NCBI GenBank assembly: GCA_050692915.1
Contig: JBOGVU010000007.1
Location: 1-62,032, forward strand
Length of the DNA: 62,032 nt
Origin: CALAEC01 sp050692915
GTDB taxonomy: Bacteria; Actinomycetota; UBA4738; CALAEC01
Direction of reading: 5' to 3'
Part shown: in pieces, positions 34,211 through 43,092 of the stretch
Layout: each line of letters starts with the position of its first letter
Position numbering within the stretch: the stretch's first letter is position 1
Notes under the pieces: generated by a model
Database searches by the model: none
What the model was told of the DNA's origin: nothing
Seen by the model: only the letters and a program-made list of their open reading frames with translations
Translations under genes and position numbers: made by a program

Positions 34211-35005
34211 TCAGACGACTGCGCCTTCAGGAGCGGGAACCAGCGGCGCCCTGTTGGCAGGAAGCAGGAGGATGGGGACGCTGCTTCGCTCAAGGACCTC
34301 CCGCACCACGGCCGCATGTCCGGGAGAGAGGTCCTGGGACCATCCGAGCGTGATGAGGTCCGCGTCGGTGGTCGCTGCCAGACCGAGGATCTCCGGGGCA
34401 GGCACCCCGACCCGGACCTCGACCCTGGCCAACTCCTGCGCAGAGGCGCAGTACCGGGCCAGGAACTCCCGGGTCCACGCGTCGGTCTCGTACAAACCGT
34501 GGTCCTCGAAGAGGGGGAGCGAGGCTTCGTCGTGGACGTGGGCGACGATGACCTCGCACCCGCATTCGCACGCCCGTTGGAGCGTGTCCTCCAGGGCCGC
34601 GCCGGCCTCGAGCGAGCACTCCAGCGGGAAGAGGAGACGCCGCGGGGCGAACGGCAGGGCGACCTCCGGGGGGACCACCACGACCGCCTTGTTGAGCGAC
34701 GTGATCACCTCCAGTGCGGTGTGCCCCGCCGGACGGCGGCCTGCCCGGGTCCCGCGGGCTCCGACCACCTCGGCGACGACCTCCTCGGCCTGTCCGGCAG
34801 ACACTAGGGCCTTCGCCACGGGTCCCGGGGCGGTGCGCAGGTTGATGCCGTACCTCTGGGCGGCGGTCCGCGCGATCGTGTCGCCATCTTCGGTCACGTG
34901 GAGGGCCTCGACGGTGGCGTCGAGCACGGGGCCCAAACCGATCGCCGTCCCCAGTACCGGTCTCGCCGCCGGCCCGTTGTCGAGCGCAGCGATGATCTTC
35001 CGCAT
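34211..35005 (-). CDS. Tandem universal stress protein
   Basis: The 264-residue protein has two USP-like halves: residues 1-140 (MRKIIAALDNGPAARPVLG, ATVEALHVTEDG) and ~150-255 (PRRLLFPLECSLEAGAALE, EVIVAHVHDE, ADLITLGWSQDLSPGHAAVV, REVLERSSVPILLLP). The ATP-binding GxxG-x9-GS/T loop is degenerate, so nucleotide binding is uncertain. Start ATG 35005 behind GAGGAGTGAG, 14 bp after the GH65 gene. USPs are prominent DosR-regulon members. Confidence 0.75.
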   Translation of the reverse strand: MRKIIAALDNGPAARPVLGTAIGLGPVLDATVEALHVTEDGDTIARTAAQRYGINLRTAPGPVAKALVSAGQAEEVVAEVVGARGTRAGRRPAGHTALEVITSLNKAVVVVPPEVALPFAPRRLLFPLECSLEAGAALEDTLQRACECGCEVIVAHVHDEASLPLFEDHGLYETDAWTREFLARYCASAQELARVEVRVGVPAPEILGLAATTDADLITLGWSQDLSPGHAAVVREVLERSSVPILLLPANRAPLVPAPEGAVV

Positions 35006-35019
35006 ATCGCTCACTCCTC

Positions 35020-38000
35020 TCATCCACGGTCGGTGCGCCGGAAGGTTCGTGCCCCCCGGCCCACCGACACCACTTCTGACTGTCCGTACAGACTCACCTC
35101 GATCGGACGGTCGCTCTCGACCGTGAAGATGCCTGCTCGAAGGCCTGCCCGGACACGAGCCCCACGGAACCGCACCGTGACCTCCAGGGCACTCCAGCCG
35201 GGCAGCGGCTCGGCCGCTGGGTCGGCCCGCAGGACGACGCCGGAAGGTCGGAGCCCCATGACTCCCATCGCCAGCGCCTGCCACAGGCTGCCCATGGCCC
35301 CGAGGTGCAGGCCCCCGGCGGTCGTTCCGGTTAGATCGTCGAGGTCGATCCGGGCGGTCAGCCTGAGGGCCTCCAGCGCCTCGGCCGGCCGACCTGCCCG
35401 GGCGAACAGCGCGGCATGGATCCCCGGTGAGAGGGAGCTCCCGTGGGCCGTCCGCGGCTCGTAGAAGTCGAGGTTCGGCCGGAGCGAGCCGGGAGCGACC
35501 TCATCGGGCACCAGGTGATGGAGCATCAGCGCGTCGGCCTGCTTCACGACCTGAGAGGCACCGACCCGGTCGCGGCCGAGCAACAGGTCGGCGTCGATCG
35601 GTCGCCTCGGGGCAACCTCGGCGATGACCAGGGGCTCCAGGTCGAAGAACCCCTCGAACTGCTCGTACAGCCCGGTGGAGGGATCGAAGCCGTCCACCAG
35701 GGCATCGGCCAGCTCCTCCCAGCCTCGGCGCTCCTCCGGCGTTACGCTTAACTCAGGGCCGACACGGCTGGCCGCCCGGCGGAGGTTCCAGCGGGCCATG
35801 ACGTTGGTGAAGGCGTTGTCGTCGACGGGGCCGTGGTACTCATCCGGTCCCATCACTCCCCGGATGTGGGCCCGCCCTCCGTCCTCGACCTCGATCCTGG
35901 AGGCCCAGTAGCGGGCGGTCTCGAGGAGCAGGACCCGTCCCGGTCCCTCGGCGAACTCGGCGTCTCCGCTCCAGTCCTCGTAGCAGGCCGCCGCCCAAGC
36001 CACGTCGGCCACGACATGCTCCTCCAGCTCGCCGGTGAGGATCGAGAGCGGACGTCCGAAGGGATCGGTCTCCGCCGATGGAGTGACATCGGACCCGGTC
36101 GCCGCCGACTCCCACGGGAACCGCGCCCCTCGCCGGCCGCCGCGCTTCGCCTCCCTCAGGGCGGGACCGAGTCGCCTCAGCCGGTACTTGAGCATGGCCC
36201 GGGCCGCGGTTGGGTGGGTAGCCGCCAGGAAGGGGAGCACGAACACATCCGCGTCCCAGAACACGTGGCCTCGGTAGGCCGGGCCGGTCAGGCCACGGGC
36301 CCCCACGGCCGCCTCACCGCTCTCGGCCACCGACCCCATCAGGTGGTGGAGGGCGACCCGAGCAGCGCGCTGGAGCTCCGGATCCCCGGTGATGGTGACG
36401 TCCGAATCCTCCCAGCGGCGGACCCAGGCCCGTCGGTGCTCCCTGAGCAGGCGCTCGAACCCCGGCCGCCGCGATGCTCGGAGCGATCGGATCGCGTCGT
36501 CCGCTGACGGTGCCTCGGCCGGGCTCGTCTCGAACGCAACCAATCGGTCCAGCGTGGCCATCCCCTGGTCAACGGTCCGGGCCTGCGTTCCGGCGGCGGC
36601 CACCCCGCCCAAGGGGGCTCGGTCCTGGGCCCACCAGATGCGGTCGCTCGTGCCCGTGCGGCTGGAGTCCCCAGCCGCCAGAGGAGAGCCATCCGCGGGG
36701 AGGACTTCGGCCGATCCCCGAGCCCTGAGGACCGTGACCCCCGGGCGGGCCATCGACGAGAAACTCACCGTGTGGATCGAGCCCGCGGCCGTGTGGATGT
36801 CCTGCCTGAGCATGCCGGTGCGGAGGTCCAGCGTTCGGCGCACGTCGTCCCTCGGCGTCAGCGCTCCGGGCAGGAGGTTCCAGCGGGGGCAGGGGAGCAG
36901 GGCGGACGAGGGTCCGTCACCTTCGTAGACACCGGTCGTCAGCACCATGGGTGCGGCCGCCGGGTGGGACAGGGCTGGGTTCCCTCGGGTGCCGACGCGT
37001 CCATCGGCCAGGGTGAGGAGGGCCTCGTGGGCTCGTTCGAGCTCGGGGTCAACCCCCCGGACGCTGATCAGCCAGCCCGGGTCGTCGTCGACCTCGGGCA
37101 CATCCGTGTCCCGCCGTCGGAGCTGGTCCTCGAGCAGCCCGAGGAACGCCTCCGGGCCACCTCCCAGCCGGATGACGGAGGGAGGGACCCCTCCTGGTTC
37201 CACCCCGACCGAGACCGCGGTGGCCCGTTCGGCTCCCGGGATCAGCATCAGCGAGTCGCTCCCGGGCAGACCCACTACCGGGCCCATCTCGTCGCCGGCG
37301 ATCAGGACCAAGCCGGGGCCGATCCCCTCACGGCGGAGGTCGTCCAGAATCCAACGGGCGGCGTCGGACTTGTCCGTCAACCCCACCTCGACGTGCTTCA
37401 CGTCACTGGTCACCCGAGCCCCGGCAAGGCCGGCGTCGCCGGAAGCACCTTCGACCACCCGGACGACCTCGGGAAGCTGAGTGAACCCCGCCCGGCGGAC
37501 GCGGTCATGAACCGCCTCGAGGAGCTCCGCGATCCGGGCCTTGGGGGGTTCGGCCCACTCGGGGTCGGGGATCAGGTCGATCTTCCGCCGGTTCAGGCGC
37601 TCCGCGACGACCCGGGTAGCCAGCCCACGGTCTCCGAGTCGCCGCACCGCCAGGTGGGCCGCCCGGGTGAGCGCGGCCTCCTCGGCCGGCGTGGCCACCC
37701 GTCGGTGGACCTGTCGAAGTCCGGCGGCGTCCACACGGAAGACCTCCGAGCCCCGGTTGGCCAGCAGGTGCAGGCGCCCCGGCCCGTGCGGCCTGGCCCT
37801 GAGCTGGCGGTCCACGTTGGCTGCGTTGGTGCCGCTGACGATGGCGATGTCCGCACCCTTGGCACACAGCTGCTCGATGAGCACCCGGAGGCGGGCGGCG
37901 TCGGCGGCGCGATCAGGGATGGCCGTTCCGTCCCAGTCAAAGACCAGGGCCTCGAACCTCCGGTGAAGGGCGACGGAGGGCCGCTCCGCTTCCATGGTTG

Positions 38001-38031
38001 TCGCGCCGTGTGGACCGCCTCGGACGCTCAT
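35020..38031 (-). CDS. HAD phosphatase-GH65 fusion (trehalose/maltose phosphorylase-like, OtsB1-type)
   Basis: The 1003-residue protein has an N-terminal HAD/trehalose-phosphatase-like domain (~25-290) with motif I VFDWDGTAIPD, motif II VSGTNAA and motif IV GDEMGPV, followed by a family-65 glycoside hydrolase (~320-1000). GH65 marks: FWDADVFVLPFL, and the catalytic acid in GVMGPDEYHGPVDDNAFTN (Glu near residue 731). GH65 phosphorylases split trehalose, maltose or kojibiose with phosphate. The domain order equals M. tuberculosis OtsB1 (Rv2006), a DosR-regulon gene. The start overlaps the preceding stop (ATGA). Confidence 0.85.
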   Translation of the reverse strand: MSVRGGPHGATTMEAERPSVALHRRFEALVFDWDGTAIPDRAADAARLRVLIEQLCAKGADIAIVSGTNAANVDRQLRARPHGPGRLHLLANRGSEVFRVDAAGLRQVHRRVATPAEEAALTRAAHLAVRRLGDRGLATRVVAERLNRRKIDLIPDPEWAEPPKARIAELLEAVHDRVRRAGFTQLPEVVRVVEGASGDAGLAGARVTSDVKHVEVGLTDKSDAARWILDDLRREGIGPGLVLIAGDEMGPVVGLPGSDSLMLIPGAERATAVSVGVEPGGVPPSVIRLGGGPEAFLGLLEDQLRRRDTDVPEVDDDPGWLISVRGVDPELERAHEALLTLADGRVGTRGNPALSHPAAAPMVLTTGVYEGDGPSSALLPCPRWNLLPGALTPRDDVRRTLDLRTGMLRQDIHTAAGSIHTVSFSSMARPGVTVLRARGSAEVLPADGSPLAAGDSSRTGTSDRIWWAQDRAPLGGVAAAGTQARTVDQGMATLDRLVAFETSPAEAPSADDAIRSLRASRRPGFERLLREHRRAWVRRWEDSDVTITGDPELQRAARVALHHLMGSVAESGEAAVGARGLTGPAYRGHVFWDADVFVLPFLAATHPTAARAMLKYRLRRLGPALREAKRGGRRGARFPWESAATGSDVTPSAETDPFGRPLSILTGELEEHVVADVAWAAACYEDWSGDAEFAEGPGRVLLLETARYWASRIEVEDGGRAHIRGVMGPDEYHGPVDDNAFTNVMARWNLRRAASRVGPELSVTPEERRGWEELADALVDGFDPSTGLYEQFEGFFDLEPLVIAEVAPRRPIDADLLLGRDRVGASQVVKQADALMLHHLVPDEVAPGSLRPNLDFYEPRTAHGSSLSPGIHAALFARAGRPAEALEALRLTARIDLDDLTGTTAGGLHLGAMGSLWQALAMGVMGLRPSGVVLRADPAAEPLPGWSALEVTVRFRGARVRAGLRAGIFTVESDRPIEVSLYGQSEVVSVGRGARTFRRTDRG

Positions 38032-38570
38032 CGAGCCGTGTCCTGTCCCGCACGGCGGGAAGCCCCCGCCTCGATCCCCATCCGGTCCCGATCCGGCGCA
38101 CCCTCGGCGCGCAGCGCACCGCCCCGATGACCCGCCGCGTGCTGGCCAACGATGACCGATCCGAACGAGCCAGAATCAGGGTGCGATTCGCCGTCGGCAC
38201 CGACTGCCTCGAGTTCGTCAGGAGCGGTCGGTCCGTTCAGGATGGCGGCCAGGGAGGTCGCCACCTCGGCGTCGACGGCCGCGGCCGCTCGCACAAGGCG
38301 AGCGACCACGGTCGCCTCCCGCATCAGGAGCCCCTCATCTCCAGCCCGCCAGGCATCGAGCGCCTCGCTGAGCTGAGGATCACGGCGCATCTCGTCCTCG
38401 GTGAAGGTCTCGACCCCGCCCGGAAGGCCACCGACCGATTCATCGGCCCACTCCGCGATGACGTATGGGGTCCCTGGGCGGATCCCCCGAGTGCGCTGAA
38501 CCACGTAGAGGTGGCCGCCCTTCGCTCCTCGGTCCGGGGGTCGACCGTTCGAATCCGGCATCTCGGTCAC
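38028..38570 (-). CDS. Hypothetical protein heading the GH65/USP operon
   Basis: The 180-residue soluble protein has a compact strand-rich N-terminal part (GGHLYVVQRTRGIRPGTPYV, IAEWADESVGGLPGGV) followed by helices (SEALDAWRAGDEGLLMRE, VARLVRAAAAVDAEVATSLA) and a low-complexity tail. No family recognised. Its TGA overlaps the GH65 ATG, which ties its expression to the sugar enzyme. Driven by the box pair at 38634-38699. Confidence 0.55.
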   Translation of the reverse strand: MTEMPDSNGRPPDRGAKGGHLYVVQRTRGIRPGTPYVIAEWADESVGGLPGGVETFTEDEMRRDPQLSEALDAWRAGDEGLLMREATVVARLVRAAAAVDAEVATSLAAILNGPTAPDELEAVGADGESHPDSGSFGSVIVGQHAAGHRGGALRAEGAPDRDRMGIEAGASRRAGQDTAR

Positions 38571-38633
38571 TCCTCCGCATCCGGGAGGGCCGGGGCGGGA
38601 GGAAGGTCCGCCCTGGCTGTCCCACTGCCCTCA

Positions 38634-38699
38634 ATGGTTGCTGGTGTGCCGCTTCAGGCTCAGGGCCGGACGACCCGCCCCGCGGAGGACTGACGGGCT
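38634..38699 (-). promoter_or_regulatory. Tandem regulon boxes and -10 for the GH65/USP operon
   Basis: Proximal GGGCCGGACGACCC (38663-38676), distal AGGACTGACGGGCT (38686-38699, three mismatches but inner C and G kept), pitch 23 bp. -10 AACCAT at 38634-38639 after 23 nt. Confidence 0.65.
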
Positions 38700-38721
38700 C
38701 ATCGTGGCGCGGCGGGCACCC

Positions 38722-38787
38722 GAGGCGATGGTCGCCCCTGGAAGGGGACCAATGCCTCATGTCTCGGCCCCGGCCTGGTGGGACGGT
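38722..38787 (+). promoter_or_regulatory. Tandem regulon boxes and -10 for DUF4193-like/YbaK operon
   Basis: Distal GAGGCGATGGTCGC (38722-38735, two mismatches), proximal GGGACCAATGCCTC (38745-38758, one mismatch), pitch 23 bp. -10 GACGGT at 38782-38787 after 23 nt. Confidence 0.65.
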
Positions 38788-38810
38788 GGTACCAGACATC
38801 GGAAGGGGTG

Positions 38811-39317
38811 ATGACGGTGACGCAGCGCCAGAGGGAGGAGAGCCTGGAAGCCTTGGAGGAGCGCATCGAGAGGGGGTGGGCACGGGAGGACGAGGACCAG
38901 GAGGTAGCGCTCGAGGAGCTGATCGAGGCCTTGGTCCGGGCCGAGCGGACCACGGACCCTCCGGCACCGGAGGAGCGCCGGAGTGACGAGTTCACCTGCT
39001 CCTGGTGCCGCCTGATCCGCTCCCGGACGTGCCTGGCCGACGATGCCCGGATGATCTGCGAAGACTGCGCCGCCGAGGAGCGCCGGGGCCCGAGGCCGAC
39101 GGTCCGGCACCGCCCGAGGGTCGAGACGCCATGCCCGGCGTGCGGCTCGGTCGTCATGGTTCCAGAGCGAGACGATGTTGCCTGTGGGTTCTTCTGCCCC
39201 CAGTGCGGAGCCCACATCATGCGGCGCGGTGGCCACCTGCACCTGGTGTGGGACCATCGGTACCGTCCGGACCATCTGGCGGTCCGCCAAGAGCCAAGCC
39301 GCGAGGACCGAAGGTGA
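38811..39317 (+). CDS. DUF4193-like zinc-ribbon protein with second zinc finger
   Basis: The 168-residue protein has an acidic helical N-half (LEALEERIERGWAREDEDQE), then DEFTCSWCRLIRSRTCLADD and ICEDCA, which match the C-terminal zinc ribbon of the actinobacterial DUF4193 family, and a second ribbon CPACGSVVMV ... FFCPQCGAHI. It probably binds two zinc ions; the function of the family is unknown. ATG 38811 sits behind GGAAGGGG. Cotranscribed with ybaK-like gene 40 bp downstream. Confidence 0.65.
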   Translation: MTVTQRQREESLEALEERIERGWAREDEDQEVALEELIEALVRAERTTDPPAPEERRSDEFTCSWCRLIRSRTCLADDARMICEDCAAEERRGPRPTVRHRPRVETPCPACGSVVMVPERDDVACGFFCPQCGAHIMRRGGHLHLVWDHRYRPDHLAVRQEPSREDRR

Positions 39318-39356
39318 TCCGCTGAAGTGTCGGGCCTGCGGAAGGAGGGAGGCGTC

Positions 39357-39845
39357 ATGGACTGCAGGGAGCGACTTCGGTCGTATCTGTGGGAGAACGG
39401 GGTCGCCTACGAGGAGCACGAACACCCGAAGGCGTTCACGGCCCAGGAGGTGGCCGCCGCCGAGCACGTCCCCGGAAGGATGCTGGCCAAGCCGGTGATG
39501 GTGCTGGCCGATGGCCGCCTGGTGATGCTGGTGGTCGAGGCCCCGGACCGAGTGGATCTGGACCGCGCCCAGGAGGCGCTCGGAGCGGCGGATGTACGCC
39601 TGGCCCAGGAACCGGAATTCGCGGCGGCGTTCCCCGACTGCGAGCCAGGGGCCATGCCGCCGTTCGGGAACCTCTACGATGTCCCCGTGTATGTCGACCG
39701 GGCCGTGACCGGGAACGACCAGATCGTGTTCCAAGCGGGAACCCATACCCGGACCATGAGCGTCCGGTACGCCGATTTCGAGCGGCTGGTCAACCCTACG
39801 GTCGCCGAGTTCGCCCGAGGCGTCGGCGCGGCCCACGCCCAGTAG
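39357..39845 (+). CDS. YbaK/EbsC-type aminoacyl-tRNA deacylase
   Basis: The 162-residue single-domain protein matches the YbaK/ProXp editing fold: NGVAYEEHEHPKAFTAQEVA, RMLAKPVMVLADGRLVMLVV (with the conserved Lys after AK), PDCEPGAMPPFG (the GxxxPxG loop) and DQIVFQAGTHTRTMSVRYAD. Such proteins hydrolyse mischarged aminoacyl-tRNA, for instance Cys- or Ala-tRNA(Pro), in the cytoplasm. Start ATG 39357 behind GGAAGGAGGGAGG. Confidence 0.8.
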   Translation: MDCRERLRSYLWENGVAYEEHEHPKAFTAQEVAAAEHVPGRMLAKPVMVLADGRLVMLVVEAPDRVDLDRAQEALGAADVRLAQEPEFAAAFPDCEPGAMPPFGNLYDVPVYVDRAVTGNDQIVFQAGTHTRTMSVRYADFERLVNPTVAEFARGVGAAHAQ

Positions 39846-39855
39846 ATCGACCTGG

Positions 39856-40392
39856 TCACGCGGTGGCCTTTGCCTCCGGGGGGAGGTGGAGGAGTTCGCG
39901 GTCGTCCTCGGCCAGGAGGGCCAGGGGGATCAGGATGGGTGCGCCGCTCCTGGGGCTGGGGAACACCGCCAGTCGGACCGTCATCCGACCCCCTTCGTGC
40001 CCGCAGATCCAGTGAGCGATGTGGCGACCTTCCTTGGTCTCGTAGGCGGGCGCGGTCAGCTCGGCCAGGAGCCCCAGGTACCCTCCCTGGCGGGAGCGAA
40101 GGTCCTCGGGTGCATGGCCCGGCCACACGGTGACCGCGATGAACCAGTCGGGAAGCTGCCGCGTGACGCTCCTGGGAGGATCGGAGGGGCTGACCTTGGC
40201 GAGGCTGGCCTGGATCGCGCTCACAGCGAACGCCAGACGATCCCCGGTCAGCAGCTGCTCGAGCCGCTCGACCAGCTCCACGGGCCCTCCGCGTCGGCCG
40301 ATCAAGTCAGTCAGACGGCGGGCACGCTGACGGAGAACGGCCTCGACCTCGATGGCCGCGGGCCGCAGCTGGGGGTCCTCCGTCGTAATCAT
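39856..40392 (-). CDS. Hypothetical protein with own regulon promoter
   Basis: The 178-residue protein has an N-terminal helical half (VEAVLRQRARRLTDLIGR, VELVERLEQLLTGDRLAFA) and a beta-rich second half (DWFIAVTVWPGH, HIAHWICGHEGGRMTVRLAV). No family recognised; no signal or membrane helix. Start ATG 40392 behind AGGAGGAG. It is separated from the dehydrogenase operon by 107 bp containing its own box pair. Confidence 0.55.
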   Translation of the reverse strand: MITTEDPQLRPAAIEVEAVLRQRARRLTDLIGRRGGPVELVERLEQLLTGDRLAFAVSAIQASLAKVSPSDPPRSVTRQLPDWFIAVTVWPGHAPEDLRSRQGGYLGLLAELTAPAYETKEGRHIAHWICGHEGGRMTVRLAVFPSPRSGAPILIPLALLAEDDRELLHLPPEAKATA

Positions 40393-40433
40393 GGTCTCCT
40401 CCTCTCCTGGAATGGTCGAACATCCGTGGGCGA

Positions 40434-40499
40434 ACCCTACGAGGAGACCCGCGCTCGGGGAGGGGCCGAACGGCCCTCGAGCGGCGGGACCCTGGTCGG
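40434..40499 (-). promoter_or_regulatory. Tandem regulon boxes and -10 for the gene at 39856-40392
   Basis: Proximal GGGCCGAACGGCCC (40463-40476, perfect), distal GGGACCCTGGTCGG (40486-40499, two mismatches), pitch 23 bp. -10 TAGGGT at 40434-40439 after 23 nt. Confidence 0.8.
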
Positions 40500-40772
40500 T
40501 CACTGCTCAGGAGCCGTCAGGTCTGCAGCGTCGCGGGCGGAGCGCAGGTACTCGATGCAGGCGCCGAGCGTGGACATCCTCGGATAGTCCCGCTCGGGGA
40601 TATTCACCCCGGTCTCCTCCGCCAGGCCCGTGACGAAGTTGAGGAAGTCCATCGAGTCGAGATCGAGCTGCTCCTGGAACGGGACGTCTGACTCGAGGGT
40701 CTCCAGGTCGATCTCCGGGGCGATCTCTCCCAGCACCCGCAGGATCGTGGCCCTGATCTCGTCGTCGTTCAT
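40500..40772 (-). CDS. Acyl carrier protein
   Basis: The 90-residue acidic helical protein has a phosphopantetheine-attachment motif LDLDSMDFLNF (the Ser of DSM, position ~39) in the usual ACP four-helix context (TILRVLGEIAPEIDLETLE, VTGLAEETGVNIPERDY). It carries acyl groups on phosphopantetheine. Its start overlaps the E2 stop by four bases, so it is a coupled member of the pyruvate dehydrogenase operon, an uncommon pairing. Confidence 0.8.
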   Translation of the reverse strand: MNDDEIRATILRVLGEIAPEIDLETLESDVPFQEQLDLDSMDFLNFVTGLAEETGVNIPERDYPRMSTLGACIEYLRSARDAADLTAPEQ

Positions 40773-42101
40773 AGCTCCTCCGGTCGCTGGAGCAGTCGGT
40801 CGACGGCCAGCAGGAACCGCCCGCCGACGCGGCCGTCGCTGGCCCGGTGGTCGGCCGAGAGGGTGGACGTGACGACGGGCCGGACACCAACCGCGCCGTC
40901 GACCGCCCGGGGCCGGTCGGCGATTCGACCGAAGCCGACCAGGGCGACCTGCGGGGGGTAGATCACGCCGTAGACGATCTCCGGGCCCTGCTCGCCGAGG
41001 TTCGTCACCGTGATGGTGGGGTCGGCCATCTCGGCGCGGCGGAGGCGGCCGCTCCGGGCCCGGCCGACCAGATCACGGAGCTCCTCCATCACCGTGTCCA
41101 CGTCTTTCCGGTCGGCGTCGCGGATGGCCGGCGCCAGCAACCCGCCGCCCCGGACGGCGATGGCCACGCCCAGGTGCACGGCCTCGCCGGGCTGGAACGC
41201 ATCGCCGGTCCAGAACCCGTTCACATCGGGCACCTCCCGGCATGCGAGAGCCACGGCCCGCAGCATGAGCGCGGCCGGGAGCAGCCGCCGCACCACGGGC
41301 CGCCGCTCGTTCTCGGCTTCCAGCCAGGCCATCGCCCGCGAGAGATCGATCTCCTGGCTGAGGTAGTAGTGGGGGATCTCCCGCTTGGAGCGAGCCATGA
41401 GCGTCCCGATCGCCTTGCGCATCGTCGCCAGGCGCTCGCCCGCGACCGCAGCCCCGGAGGGAGCCGGCTCCGGCCCGGCGGCTGGCGCTTCCGGGATGGA
41501 GGCGGTCGCCGCCCGCTCCACGTCCTCTCCGCTGATGACCCCCTCCGGTCCCCTCCCGACGACGGTGTGGAGGTCCACCCCCAGCTCCAACGCTCGCCTC
41601 TTCGCCCTGGGAGAGGCCTTCGGATGGCTCGTCACCGCACCACGTGCCGCCGCCGCCGTCCGGACGTCCTCCCGGGTGATCGCCCCATCCGGGCCCGTCC
41701 CCTCCACGGCGGCCAGGTCAACGCCGAGCTCCCTCGCCAGATGGCGGAGCACCGGCGAGGGGGGGGGTGGGCGAAGGCTTGGCGGGCCGCGCCTCCGGAG
41801 CCGGCGGGGGTTCGGCCCGGGGGACCCCTGGGCGAGGCGCCGAGCTGACCTCGACGACCTCGGGAGCCTCGTCCCGGATCCTGGCCAGGACCGTGCCCAC
41901 GGGGACCCGCTCTCCCTCGGGCACCAGGATCTCCTCGACGGTCCCGCTATCGAACACCTCGACCTCGATGTCCGCCTTGTCCGTGGCCACCACGGCCACG
42001 AAGTCCCCCCTGGTCACCCGGTCACCGGCCTTGACCAGCCATTGGGCCACGGTGCCGGCGTCCATGTCGGCACCGAGCGAGGGCATACGGAACTCAGCCA
42101 C
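40769..42101 (-). CDS. Dihydrolipoamide acyltransferase (E2), split by a poly-C frameshift
   Basis: E2 of a 2-oxoacid dehydrogenase complex. N-part (42101 leftwards): lipoyl domain with MPSLGADMDAGTVAQWLVKA and lipoyl-Lys in DKADIEVEV. C-part: two E3/E1-binding domains (LRHLARELGVDLAAVEGTGP and KRRALELGVDLHTVVGRGPE), then the catalytic domain with STLSADHRASDGRVGGRFL (HRxxDG). The two parts are in different frames across a run of nine C (minus strand) near 41760; one base fewer restores PSPTPPPSPVLRH. Either a sequencing slip or a phase-variable tract. With E1alpha and E1beta it would convert pyruvate (or a branched 2-oxoacid) to acyl-CoA. No E3 gene in the operon. Confidence 0.85.
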
Positions 42102-43092
42102 CGGACCCCACCGTCCGCTTGGCGGCCGAAACGATCCCTTCCACCTGGGGCAGGGCGGCGTCCTCGAGGTGCTTGGGGTAGGGCATGGGCACCTCGGCGC
42201 TGCACACCCGCTCGATCGGAGCGTCCAGGTCGTAGAAGCACTCCTCGACGATTCGGGCCGCGACCTCGGCCGAGATGCTCCCGCTCCGCCAACCCTCGTC
42301 CACGATGACGGCTCGGTGGGTCTTCGACACCGAGGCCACGAACGCGCCGGTGTCTAAGGGACGGAGGGACCGGAGGTCGAGGACCTCGGCATCGATCCCC
42401 TCGCCGGCCAGTCGCTCCGCCGCCTCGAGGGTCTTCCCCAGGGTCCCCCCGTAGGTGATCAGGCTGACGTGTGTCCCCGGCCGGCGGACCGAGGCCCGAG
42501 CGATGTCCACCGGCCCGGCATCCTCGGCCAGCCCTCCCTCCACGTTGTACAGGCCGCCGTGCTCGAAGATGAGCACGGGGTCCGGATCCTGCAGCGCCGT
42601 CCACAGCATCCCCCGGGCGTCCTCCAGGGTGGCCGGCGTCAGCACCTTGATGCCCGGGATGTGCGCGTACCACCCCTCCAGGCTGTGGGAGTGCTGGGCG
42701 GCGAGCTGCCGCCCTGCCCCCGTGGTCATCCGGATCACCAGGGGCACGTGGAACTGACCCCCGGACATGTGGAGGATCGTGGCGGCGTTGTTCACGATCT
42801 GGTCCAGGGCCAGGAGGCTGAAGTTCACGGTCATGATCTCCACGATGGGCCGCATCCCCCCGAGGGCCGCCCCGATCCCCGCTCCCACGAAGGCAGACTC
42901 GGACAGCGGCGTGTCCCGGATCCGCTCCGGACCGAACTCCTCCAACAGCCCCTTGCTCACCCCGAAGCAGCCCCCGTACCGCCCCACGTCCTCGCCCATG
43001 AGGAAGACCCGCTCGTCGCGCCGCATGGCGTCCCGGATGGCCTCCCGCACGGCCTCCCGGTACGTCATCCGGACGCGGACCGCGGAGCTCAC
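42094..43092 (-). CDS. pdhB: Pyruvate/2-oxoacid dehydrogenase E1 beta subunit
   Basis: The 332-residue transketolase-type subunit has VFLMGEDVGRYGGCFGVSKG, DTPLSESAFVGAGIGAALGG, RPIVEIMTVNFSLLALDQIV and RQLAAQHSHSLEGWYAHIPG, all typical E1beta segments, and a C-terminal domain ending in the AEVPMPYPKHLE region. It forms the TPP-binding alpha2beta2 E1 with the preceding gene. GTG 43092 overlaps the E1alpha stop (GTGA), and its own stop overlaps the E2 start by 8 bases. Confidence 0.9.
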   Translation of the reverse strand: MSSAVRVRMTYREAVREAIRDAMRRDERVFLMGEDVGRYGGCFGVSKGLLEEFGPERIRDTPLSESAFVGAGIGAALGGMRPIVEIMTVNFSLLALDQIVNNAATILHMSGGQFHVPLVIRMTTGAGRQLAAQHSHSLEGWYAHIPGIKVLTPATLEDARGMLWTALQDPDPVLIFEHGGLYNVEGGLAEDAGPVDIARASVRRPGTHVSLITYGGTLGKTLEAAERLAGEGIDAEVLDLRSLRPLDTGAFVASVSKTHRAVIVDEGWRSGSISAEVAARIVEECFYDLDAPIERVCSAEVPMPYPKHLEDAALPQVEGIVSAAKRTVGSGG

